Shown in pieces: positions 1-8,408 of a stretch of DNA of 12,175 nucleotides (positions are counted from its first letter, which is position 1; every line of letters begins with the position of its first letter). The stretch covers positions 1-12,175 of the forward strand of contig VBDA01000148.1 of the NCBI GenBank assembly GCA_005883655.1, given 5' to 3'. Below the pieces are notes generated by a model that did not search any database, was not told the DNA's origin, and saw only the letters and a list, made by a program, of their open reading frames with translations. The DNA is from Betaproteobacteria bacterium. GTDB lineage: Bacteria; Pseudomonadota; Gammaproteobacteria; Burkholderiales; Casimicrobiaceae. The position numbers and the translations under genes were made by a program.

Positions 1-570
1 GACCCTCGCCGCCGCCTCCTGCGCCGCCTTGAGCTCGAGGGGCTCACCCCCATGTTGGGGGTTAGCGATGATCGCAATCCGCTTCACCCTTGGCATCGCT
101 TCCTTCAGATATTCGAGCCTCTTTCCCATCAGATAGATCGAGAACAAGCTCATGCCCGTCAAGTTGCCACCCGGGCGCGCGAAGCTTGCAACGATCTTCG
201 CCTCGACCGGGTCGGCGCTCACAACGAACACGATCGGGAGCTTGACACCGGCGCGCATCATCGGGAGAACTGCGTTGCCGCTCCCCGTCACGATCACATC
301 CGGTTGTGCGCGCACGATGCCGCCTGCCATCTGCTCGATTCGCTCGCTGGATCCCTCGCCCCACCAGGTGTCTATGACAAGGTTCTTGCCCTCGACGTAG
401 CCGAGCTCGCGCATGCCACCGCGAAAAGCAGTGAGATTGGGAGAGGTGGAACCTGCTCGTTCAGGCGAAACCCAGGCCACGCGGAGCACGCGCGGAGACT
501 GTCCGGCCGCCGCCATCGCGGTGGCGATCGGCATGGCCGCAAGCATGCGACAAATCGCTCGTCGATTCAC
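1..570 (-). CDS. ABC transporter substrate-binding protein (ABC_sub_bind family), C-terminus cut by window edge
   Basis: The open frame runs from a GTG at 570 to the left edge, giving 190 residues with no stop. The N-terminus (MNRRAICRMLAAMPIATAM...) looks like a signal peptide cleaved near residue 22, so the protein is exported to the periplasm. What follows fits the ABC_sub_bind family (PF04392): a first beta strand with VLRVAWVSPE, then RELGYVEGKNL, then DVIVTGSGNAVLPMM, then PIVFVVSADPVEAKIV, then SFARPGGNLTGMS, and finally KRLEYLKEAMPRVKRIAII. Such proteins bind small solutes for an ABC importer. The ligand cannot be predicted. GTG was chosen because it is the start that includes the basic n-region of the signal peptide. 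ATGs at codons 9 and 13 would truncate it, and no strong ribosome binding site is visible. It lies 182 bases downstream of coxM on the same strand, so it may or may not be cotranscribed. Family assignment is confident, and the link to the PQQ genes is not established. Confidence 0.85.
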   Translation of the reverse strand, partial: MNRRAICRMLAAMPIATAMAAAGQSPRVLRVAWVSPERAGSTSPNLTAFRGGMRELGYVEGKNLVIDTWWGEGSSERIEQMAGGIVRAQPDVIVTGSGNAVLPMMRAGVKLPIVFVVSADPVEAKIVASFARPGGNLTGMSLFSIYLMGKRLEYLKEAMPRVKRIAIIANPQHGGEPLELKAAQEAAARV

Positions 571-752
571 TGGGTCACTTTTTCGCGCATGGCAACAGCA
601 ACTGCGGAATCACGAGTCCAAGCGCCCCGAATGTTCACGGTAGCTTCTTACAAGACCGATAGACATCCGTGTCGCAGCTCTTGAATAAGGTTCGCGCGAA
701 ATGCAGCCGACACCGCTCCAAGGAGGCGTTCGCCTCACCGAAGATTCAGCGC
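571..752. other. Intergenic region between coxM and the ABC binding-protein gene
   Basis: No coding frame with a convincing protein was found in these 182 bases. A short hairpin, GAGGC-GTTC-GCCTC on the plus strand, lies at 723-736, just past the coxM stop codon. It has no run of T after it on the minus strand, so it is at best a weak terminator. No clear promoter for the binding-protein gene was recognised. Confidence 0.4.
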
Positions 753-1544
753 TCAACCCGCGGCTGTCACCGCGCGCGATGCCAGCACCGAAACCAGGTG
801 CGCACGGTACTCAGCCGATCCGTGCAAATCGGTGTTCAGATGATCGGCCGGAATCTTGACCGCTTTCGCCGCGTCGGCCGTGAAGCTCTTTGCCAGTGCA
901 TTCTCGATCGCGGTGGCGCGATGCACGTGCGCCGCAGCGCCGGTGACCGCTACACGCACGCCACTTTGTGTTTGAGCGACGAAGACGCCGACCAGCGCAA
1001 AGCGCGAGGCGGGATTGGGAAACTTCACGTACGCGGCTTTTTTTGGAACCGGAAAGCTGACCGCGGTGATGATCTCGTCGGCGCCAAGCGCTGTCTCGTA
1101 CATGCCTTTGAAGAATTCATCGGCAGCGATCTTGCGCTTGTTGGTCTGTACCGTCGCGCCCAAGGCCAGGACCGCGGCCGGATAGTCGGCGGCGGGATCG
1201 TTGTTGGCGAGCGAGCCGCCGATCGTCCCGCGATTGCGCACCTGCCTGTCGCCAATGCCTTCCGCCAGCGCCGCCAGCGCAGGAATCGCCTTCTTGACCA
1301 CCGCTGACGACGCGACGTCCGCATGGGTGCTCATCGCGCCGATGACTACCGCGGCACCCTCCTGCTTGATGCCTTTGAGCCCGGCGATGCCCGCGATATC
1401 GACCAGCGTGCCCGGGTTGGCGAGCCTGAGCTTCATGGCGCCGACGAGGCTTTGTCCGCCGGCGAGTGCCTTGCCGCCGGTCTTGGCGAGCGCGGCGGCG
1501 GCGTCGGCGACCGATTTGGCACGTTGGTATTCGAATACGTACAT
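753..1544 (-). CDS. coxM: FAD-binding subunit of a form II CO dehydrogenase-like / xanthine oxidase-family enzyme (CoxM type)
   Basis: This 263-residue protein is the flavin subunit of a three-subunit molybdenum hydroxylase. It takes electrons from the [2Fe-2S] subunit and passes them on to an acceptor. FAD-binding signatures are visible: AGGQSL at residues 28-33 followed by GAMKLRLANP, and TIGGSLANNDPAAD at 107-120. The C-terminal CO_deh_flav_C domain follows, ending in GSAEYRAHLVSVLASRAV. The length is slightly below the usual 270-290. The start at 1544 is well supported because a GAGGAG ribosome binding site lies a few bases upstream. The open frame extends further upstream to 1859, but that part overlaps coxL and reads as nonsense. 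It is the last gene of coxS-coxL-coxM, with 26 bases between the coxL stop and this ATG. There is no signal peptide, so it is cytoplasmic. The gene symbol denotes the family; CO as the substrate is not implied. Confidence 0.92.
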   Translation of the reverse strand: MYVFEYQRAKSVADAAAALAKTGGKALAGGQSLVGAMKLRLANPGTLVDIAGIAGLKGIKQEGAAVVIGAMSTHADVASSAVVKKAIPALAALAEGIGDRQVRNRGTIGGSLANNDPAADYPAAVLALGATVQTNKRKIAADEFFKGMYETALGADEIITAVSFPVPKKAAYVKFPNPASRFALVGVFVAQTQSGVRVAVTGAAAHVHRATAIENALAKSFTADAAKAVKIPADHLNTDLHGSAEYRAHLVSVLASRAVTAAG

Positions 1545-1570
1545 GGTCAACTCCTCAACGAAGCTGTCGA

Positions 1571-3902
<2,332 letters not shown>

Positions 3903-3904
3903 GG

Positions 3905-4378
3905 CTATTTCCCCATCGCGGCGGCGCCCTGCTTCACCGCCTTGACAATGTTGTGATAACCGGTGCAGCGGCACATATTGCCTTCGAGCTCGGCGCGGAT
4001 TTTCGCCTCGTCCGCGTTCGGATGTCGCGCCACCAGATCGATCGCGCTCAGGACCATGCCGGGCGTGCAGAAACCGCACTGCAAGCCATGACAGTCCTTG
4101 AACGCCGCCTGCATCGGATGCAGCTCGCCATTCGCGGCCGCGAGTCCTTCGATGGTGCCGATGGTCGAGCCATTGGCTTGCACCGCCAGGATCGTGCATG
4201 ACTTGACGGCGACGCCGTCGACAAGCACGGTGCAGGCACCGCACTGCCCCGTATCGCAGCCGACATGGGTCCCGGTGAGACGCAAATCGTTGCGGATGAA
4301 TTCGACCAGCAAGATGCGTGGGTCGACCTGTGCATTGACTTTCTTGTCGTTGACCGTAAATGATAGCGAAACGGGCAC
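3905..4378 (-). CDS. coxS: [2Fe-2S] subunit of a form II CO dehydrogenase-like enzyme (CoxS type)
   Basis: This 157-residue iron-sulfur subunit moves electrons from the molybdenum site to FAD. It has both expected domains. The N-terminal plant-type ferredoxin fold has ligands C41, C46, C49 and C61 (GCDTGQCGACTVLVDG). The C-terminal helical [2Fe-2S] domain has ligands C101, C104, C136 and C138 (QCGFCTPGM and NMCRCTGY). The start is a GTG at 4378, chosen because AGGAGG sits six bases upstream. The longer open frame to 4477 has no such site and adds a tail outside the family. It is the first gene of a tight S-L-M operon: the stop and the coxL ATG are separated by two bases. The S-L-M order is typical of form II clusters, while form I clusters are usually M-S-L. 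No signal peptide is present. Family and subunit assignment are certain; the enzyme's substrate is not. Confidence 0.95.
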   Translation of the reverse strand: MPVSLSFTVNDKKVNAQVDPRILLVEFIRNDLRLTGTHVGCDTGQCGACTVLVDGVAVKSCTILAVQANGSTIGTIEGLAAANGELHPMQAAFKDCHGLQCGFCTPGMVLSAIDLVARHPNADEAKIRAELEGNMCRCTGYHNIVKAVKQGAAAMGK

Positions 4379-4448
4379 GGGGATCCTCCTCTGGTTGGAC
4401 GGCGCTGGGGAATGATCGCTGGCGGATCGCGCGGCGTCGGCGAGGGCT

Positions 4449-4477
4449 AGGATACTCCGCGCCAAAGGTCGCGGCAA
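4449..4477 (-). promoter_or_regulatory. Candidate sigma-70-type promoter for coxSLM
   Basis: Read on the minus strand, a -35 box TTGCCG (4472-4477) and a -10 box TATCCT (4449-4454) are separated by 17 bases. Each matches four of six consensus positions. Transcription would start near 4442, leaving a leader of about 60 bases before the coxS GTG at 4378. It lies in the 155-base gap after the cytochrome gene, so coxSLM may have its own promoter in addition to any readthrough. This is pattern recognition only. Confidence 0.33.
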
Positions 4478-4533
4478 CGTGACCGCTGCTGTTTGCGCGC
4501 TAGGTCAGTACGCTAGCGAGCTGGCTCAGTACC

Positions 4534-5118
4534 TTAGAGATTGCCGATGTAGTGCGACAGATTCTCGATGTCCGCGTCGGACAGGGTCGCGGCGACGGAT
4601 GTCATGTTGCCCGCGTCGTTGGTTCGGCGCCGCGCCTTGAAGTCCGCGAGTTGCTTCTTGACGTACTGCGGCCACTGCCCGGCGACTTTGGGGATCTCAT
4701 TCTGTCCGACAAACCCGCCCAAGTGGCACATCGGACAGAGCACAGCGTCGGAAACCTTGCGGCCCGCCTCGACCTTGGCGCCGTCAGCCTGGAACTTGAT
4801 CGGCAATGGTTTCTGCGCCGAGAAAAACTGGCCGAACTGGATCATGTCGTCGCGCGAGAGGTTGGCTGCCATCGGCGACATCTGCGGGTCGCTGCGGCGG
4901 CCCTCGTTGAAATCCTTGAGCTCGATATAGATGTACCGCCAGGTCTGGCCAGCGAGGATCGGATAGTCCGGATTCTGCGAATTGCCGTCCGGCCCGTGAC
5001 AGGCGAAGCAGGGTTCTGCTTTGACGCGAGTGGCGGCCATTTGCGATGCGTCGAGCTGAGCCCGTGCCGGCAGCGCGAACGCCAGCGCCAGGAGAATCAC
5101 GACCGATGGTCTAGCCAT
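4534..5118 (-). CDS. Periplasmic diheme cytochrome c (c4 / c553 type)
   Basis: This 194-residue exported protein is probably the electron acceptor of the PQQ dehydrogenase encoded just upstream. A signal peptide covers about residues 1-20 (hydrophobic VVILLALAFALPARA, then Q). There are two heme c attachment sites: CFACH at 37-41 and CPMCH at 128-132. Likely axial methionines are M80 or M83 in the first half (DPQMSPMA) and M172 in the second (GNMTSVA). Two tandem class I domains of about 90 residues, each ending with the LS..D..L helix pattern (LSRDDMIQF and LSDADIENLSHYIGNL), match the cytochrome c4 layout. The start at 5118 is the only one that keeps the signal peptide; the ribosome binding site is weak. 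It follows the dehydrogenase by 67 bases that hold a strong hairpin. The dehydrogenase has no heme domain of its own, which explains the need for a separate cytochrome. Confidence 0.93.
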   Translation of the reverse strand: MARPSVVILLALAFALPARAQLDASQMAATRVKAEPCFACHGPDGNSQNPDYPILAGQTWRYIYIELKDFNEGRRSDPQMSPMAANLSRDDMIQFGQFFSAQKPLPIKFQADGAKVEAGRKVSDAVLCPMCHLGGFVGQNEIPKVAGQWPQYVKKQLADFKARRRTNDAGNMTSVAATLSDADIENLSHYIGNL

Positions 5119-5137
5119 GTCCGCTCAGAGATAAAGA

Positions 5138-5166
5138 CGGCCACTTCGCGACAAGCGAAGTGGCCG
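5138..5166. repeat. Perfect 12-bp hairpin between the PQQ dehydrogenase and cytochrome c genes
   Basis: The plus strand reads CGGCCACTTCGC, a five-base loop GACAA, then GCGAAGTGGCCG. All twelve pairs match. It lies in the 67-base gap after the dehydrogenase stop (5186) and before the cytochrome ATG (5118). On the transcribed (minus) strand the hairpin is followed by GTCTTTATC, which is not a proper T-tract. An mRNA-stabilising or partial-attenuation element is therefore more likely than a full terminator. It could set a different protein ratio for the two genes. Confidence 0.6.
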
Positions 5167-5185
5167 GGTCGGTTTGCAGGTGCGG

Positions 5186-6913
5186 CTATTGCAGCGCAAA
5201 CACGAACACGCTGTTGCCGCGCTTGGCGTCGATCTGATTGTTGCCGCCGGCCGCAACCGCGATGTACTGGGTCCCGCCGACCATGTAAGAGACCGCGGGA
5301 GCGTTGACGCCGGCGCCACAGTTGTATTTCCACAACTCCTTGCCGGTCTTGGCATCGAAAGCCTTGAACCATCCGTTCGCCTCGCCGTTGAAGACCAAGT
5401 CTCCCGCGGTAGCGAGCACTCCGCCGATGAGCGGCTGCGGCGTCTTCACGCCCCACGCCACCTTGCCGGTGTCGAGGTTTACCGCCACCAGGCGCCCCCA
5501 CTGCTCTTCGCTGGGAATGGTCTTGAACGCGCCTCCCAGCCACAGCTTACCCCCGGGATATGGCACTTCCTCGACATGGTAGGTCATCGGCTGATGCAAA
5601 TTCGCGGCGTAGGCGAGGCGCAAGCCCGGGTTGACGGCCAGTGGAGACCATTCGACGCCGCCGTTCGCGCCCGGGAGCATGCGCGCGCCCTCCTTGGTCG
5701 GAAGCACCCACATGTTTTCCTGCGGGATCATCGCTTCGGAAAAGCGAATTAGCTTCCCGGTGTTGCGCTCGTGCACGTAGATGTGGCCGGTCTTTCCGCC
5801 GTGAATCACGACATCGACCATCTTGCCGCTGGCATCCTTCGCTTGCGTGAGGATCGGCGGGCTTACCGCATCGAGATCCCATACGTCGTGGGCGATGTAC
5901 TGCGAGTGCCACTTGTAGGTGCCCTTGTCCAGATCGATCGCCACCATCGAGTTGGTATACAGGTTGTCGCCCGGACGGATCGCGCCGTAGAGATCGGGCG
6001 ACGGGTTGCCGACCATGAAAAATACGGTGCGCGTCTTCTTGTCGATCGCGGGCGTCATCCATACGCCGCCGCCGAGCTGTTGATAGAACGAGCTGTCCTT
6101 GGCGAAGGCGGCCTTTTCGGCGTCGATATTGCGGTGCATGTCGCGGCCCGTCGCGTCCTTGGGATTCCAGACGCCTTCGTGGCCCTTCTCGGGGATGGTG
6201 TAGAACGTCCACAGGAGCTTGCCGTCCTTGGCGTCGAACGCCTTGACGAAGCCGCGGACGCCGTATTCGCCGCCGTTGGTGCCGATCAGTATCTTGCCGT
6301 CGACGTACGCGGGCGCCATCGTTTCCGAGTAGCCCTTGTCTGGATCGGCGATTTGCACATCCCACAAGAGCGTGCCGGTCTTCGCGTCCAGCGCGACCAG
6401 CTTGGCGTCGATGGTGCCCATGTAAAGCGTGCCTTCGGAGATTGCGACGCCACGGTTGTTGTTGCCGCAGCAGACGGTGACGATCGGTCCGAGCTTGTGC
6501 TTGTAGTGCCAGTATTCCTCGCCCGTTTTCGCGTCGATGGCGTAAACGTGATTGAACGAGGTGGTCAGGAACATGACGCCGTTGTCGACAATTGGCGCGG
6601 TCTCCATCGACTCCAGCACCGCCGTCTGGAACACGAACGCCGGCTTGAGCTTGCCCACGTTGCCGGCATTGATCTGCTTGCCGGCGTAGTAACGCGTCTG
6701 CTCGTAGCTACCGTTCGAGTGCAGCCAGTTCTTGCTGTCGCTGCCGGCGCCATCGAGCATCGCTTGCGTGACGTTGGCGAGACTTGCCGACATCGGACGC
6801 GTCGTCGTCGTCGCGCTGCCGGTCACTTCCTGCGCCGCTGCCGATGCGACGAAGCCGCACGCGAGCACGAGGCTCGCGATGCTACCCAAAGGCCTGACGA
6901 AATTGGACGCCAT
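5186..6913 (-). CDS. PQQ-dependent alcohol dehydrogenase (methanol/ethanol family), with lanthanide-type DxD motif
   Basis: This 575-residue periplasmic quinoprotein oxidises primary alcohols using PQQ. A signal peptide covers about residues 1-28. The eight-bladed propeller shows many W-motifs with the pattern AxDAKTGxxLW. The vicinal disulfide is C148-C149 (TVCCGNNNRG), with the conserved Arg that contacts PQQ just after it. By alignment with methanol dehydrogenase, the metal and PQQ ligands are E216 (GGEYGVRG), N303 (GNPSPD) and the catalytic base D346 (AHDVWDLDAV). W285 stacks under PQQ, and K374 sits in HGGKTGHIYV. D348, two residues after D346, is the extra aspartate that marks lanthanide-dependent members such as XoxF and PedH; calcium enzymes have Ala, Ser or Thr there. 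There is no C-terminal heme c domain, so this is a simple quinoprotein that needs a separate cytochrome. The start at 6913 is preceded by AGGAGG four bases upstream. The substrate, and the exact subtype (not clearly MxaF, XoxF or ExaA), remain open. Confidence 0.94.
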   Translation of the reverse strand: MASNFVRPLGSIASLVLACGFVASAAAQEVTGSATTTTRPMSASLANVTQAMLDGAGSDSKNWLHSNGSYEQTRYYAGKQINAGNVGKLKPAFVFQTAVLESMETAPIVDNGVMFLTTSFNHVYAIDAKTGEEYWHYKHKLGPIVTVCCGNNNRGVAISEGTLYMGTIDAKLVALDAKTGTLLWDVQIADPDKGYSETMAPAYVDGKILIGTNGGEYGVRGFVKAFDAKDGKLLWTFYTIPEKGHEGVWNPKDATGRDMHRNIDAEKAAFAKDSSFYQQLGGGVWMTPAIDKKTRTVFFMVGNPSPDLYGAIRPGDNLYTNSMVAIDLDKGTYKWHSQYIAHDVWDLDAVSPPILTQAKDASGKMVDVVIHGGKTGHIYVHERNTGKLIRFSEAMIPQENMWVLPTKEGARMLPGANGGVEWSPLAVNPGLRLAYAANLHQPMTYHVEEVPYPGGKLWLGGAFKTIPSEEQWGRLVAVNLDTGKVAWGVKTPQPLIGGVLATAGDLVFNGEANGWFKAFDAKTGKELWKYNCGAGVNAPAVSYMVGGTQYIAVAAGGNNQIDAKRGNSVFVFALQ

Positions 6914-7023
6914 TTTTCCTCCTGCAGAATTAGAATTGTCGCGCCGTAATATCGCGCGAAGCCCGCCGAGCTACTCCCCTGAACTTCGTGCGGGCAAGCC
7001 GACCCGGCTAGCCGCGGAACTAA

Positions 7024-7052
7024 GTTATAGTCGAACCAAAATGGAAATGCAA
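7024..7052 (-). promoter_or_regulatory. Possible promoter for the PQQ dehydrogenase operon, overlapping a plus-strand -10 box
   Basis: On the minus strand, TATAAC (7024-7029, five of six consensus positions) lies 17 bases downstream of TTGCAT (7047-7052, three of six). Transcription would start near 7017, giving a leader of about 100 bases before the dehydrogenase ATG. The same bases read on the plus strand give TATAGT (7026-7031), a five-of-six -10 box pointing at the ankyrin gene, without a recognisable -35 box. The weak -35 boxes keep confidence low. Confidence 0.22.
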
Positions 7053-7763
7053 TCTGTGACCCACAATGTTAGTGACGCGATGCTAGCGCCGGTTCGGATC
7101 GGCCGCGCGGCCGCGCACCGGTGTTGCATCCTGGCCTGGCTTGCCTTTATTGCACTGCCGCAGGGCGTGCTGGCACAGGATTTGTCGGCCAACGCCAGAC
7201 TGCTGGCCGCCGCACGAGCCGGAGACCAAACTGGCGTCGGCAAAGCCCTAGCCGATGGCGCGTCGGTCAATGCCCGAAATCGCGTCGGTGAAACGGCACT
7301 GGTCATTGCGCTGAAAAATGACCAGCCGACGCTGGCGATGACGATGCTCAATGCGGGCACCGACGTGAATCTCGGCGCGGTCAACGGCGTCACTCCCTTG
7401 ATGGCGGCCGCGCATGCGGGTCAGACCGACCTCGTGCGATTGCTGTTGGGAAAAGGTGCAGACGTCTCCGCCGTCGACCGCTTGCAGAAGAATGCAATGA
7501 CCTATGCGGCGGGCCAAGGCCGCACCGATGTCGTCGTCCTGTTGTTGCGCGCGGGCGTCGACCCCAATGCGATCTACGCGCACCAGTTGACAGCGCTCAT
7601 GTGGGCGGCAGGTTACGGCAAGACCGAAACCGTGCGGGTCTTGCTGGCCGCCGGCGCCAGCGCCGAGCTCAAGGACGATCGCGGCAAGACTGCACTGGAC
7701 ATTGCGCGGGAGGGGAACTTCGTCGAGACCGTGAAGCAGCTCGAGTCTCCGGTCCGACCCTGA
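7041..7763 (+). CDS. Exported ankyrin-repeat protein
   Basis: This 240-residue protein has an N-terminal signal peptide (hydrophobic CCILAWLAFIALPQGVLA, cleavage near residue 46) followed almost entirely by ankyrin repeats. About six units of 33 residues can be followed between residues 50 and 236. Good examples are NGVTPLMAAAHAGQTDLVRL and HQLTALMWAAGYGKTETVRV. Ankyrin repeats bind other proteins; no catalytic domain is present, so the role is unknown. The start is uncertain. ATG at 7041 gives a long n-region, and ATG at 7080 gives a more typical 33-residue signal peptide; neither has a clear ribosome binding site. A frame open back to 6732 overlaps the divergent dehydrogenase and is not believed. 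It is divergent from the PQQ dehydrogenase and convergent with the cytochrome b561 gene, whose stop lies 12 bases away. A link to alcohol oxidation is suggested only by position. Confidence 0.88.
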   Translation: MEMQSVTHNVSDAMLAPVRIGRAAAHRCCILAWLAFIALPQGVLAQDLSANARLLAAARAGDQTGVGKALADGASVNARNRVGETALVIALKNDQPTLAMTMLNAGTDVNLGAVNGVTPLMAAAHAGQTDLVRLLLGKGADVSAVDRLQKNAMTYAAGQGRTDVVVLLLRAGVDPNAIYAHQLTALMWAAGYGKTETVRVLLAAGASAELKDDRGKTALDIAREGNFVETVKQLESPVRP

Positions 7764-8232
7764 CCCCTCGCATGTTCAGCGTGCGGGCCCGCCGACCGGG
7801 CCAGCGGCAGCAGCGCGAGAGGTCCAGGGCCAGATCCGCCGAAACGAGCCATCTCGTTCCAGCAGCGCGTGCTTGACGGTGCCCGCGACGTGCAACGCCA
7901 ACGCGCTAACCAGCACCCAACTATTGACAAGGTGAACGACGCTGAACGCGTCCTTCAGCATGTCATGCTTCGGCGCCCACGCGGGCAGCACGATACCGAA
8001 GAACCGGACCGGGTAGCCGCTGAACGCCGACCCGAGATAGCCGGACAGCGGCTGGACGATCAGGCAAACATAGAGCAGGACGTGCACCGCTTGGGCGAGC
8101 TGCGCCTGCCATCGTGGCATCGGCATGAATGGCGGCGGTCGGTGCCCGGCGCGCCAACCGATGCGCACGAGCATCAATAGCAGCACCGTCATGCCGATCG
8201 ACTTGTGCAAATTGTAGGCGTCCACGCGCGGG

Positions 8233-8318
8233 CCGACCGGTGCCTTCGGAATGGTCTGCTCATCGGCTGGGGTTGGTGGATGCAGACCATTCCGACCGGT
8301 GCCTTCGGAATGGTCTGC
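8233..8318. repeat. 27-nt direct repeats flanking the inserted segment
   Basis: The same 27 bases, starting CCGACCGGTGCCTTCGGAAT, occur at 8233-8259 and again at 8292-8318, exactly 59 bases apart. Between them lies an inverted copy of the sequence found downstream at 8307-8341. Deleting one 59-base period restores the cytochrome b561 reading frame, so the intact ancestral allele can be reconstructed without guesswork. Confidence 0.95.
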
Positions 8319-8342
8319 ATCCACCAACCCCAGCCGATGAGC
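8258..8342. repeat. Perfect 38-bp inverted repeat with 9-nt loop
   Basis: The left arm at 8258-8295 (beginning GCTCATCGGCTGGGG) is the exact reverse complement of the right arm at 8305-8342. Only the nine bases CCGGTGCCT lie between them. Within the right arm, the bases from 8307 on encode residues of the cytochrome b561 first helix (LIGWGWWMQTIP), so the left arm is an inverted copy of coding sequence. It is not a mobile-element end. No matching arms occur elsewhere in the window. Confidence 0.96.
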
Positions 8343-8408
8343 CCGACGACTGCCGTCGCGATCAGCCAATGCAGCACGATCGCGGTCGTCGTGTAGCCGG
8401 TCGCGTGC

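Noticed and set aside
4498..4518. Short inverted repeat CGCTAG / CTAGCG with a 9-nt loop after the cytochrome c stop
   Set aside because: A six-base stem with a long loop and no T-tract is too weak to call a terminator.
5771..6949. Long plus-strand frame (392 codons) opposite the PQQ dehydrogenase
   Set aside because: It is antisense to a certain gene, has no recognisable domain, and is the shadow frame expected in GC-rich DNA.
6732..7040. Ankyrin gene starting at 6732
   Set aside because: The extra 103 residues overlap the 5' part of the dehydrogenase gene and would bury the signal peptide inside the protein.
8258..8342. Inverted repeat as a transposon end, att site or rho-independent terminator
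   Set aside because: The arms are copies of cytochrome b561 coding sequence, there is no T-tract or transposase, and excising 59 bases rebuilds the gene.
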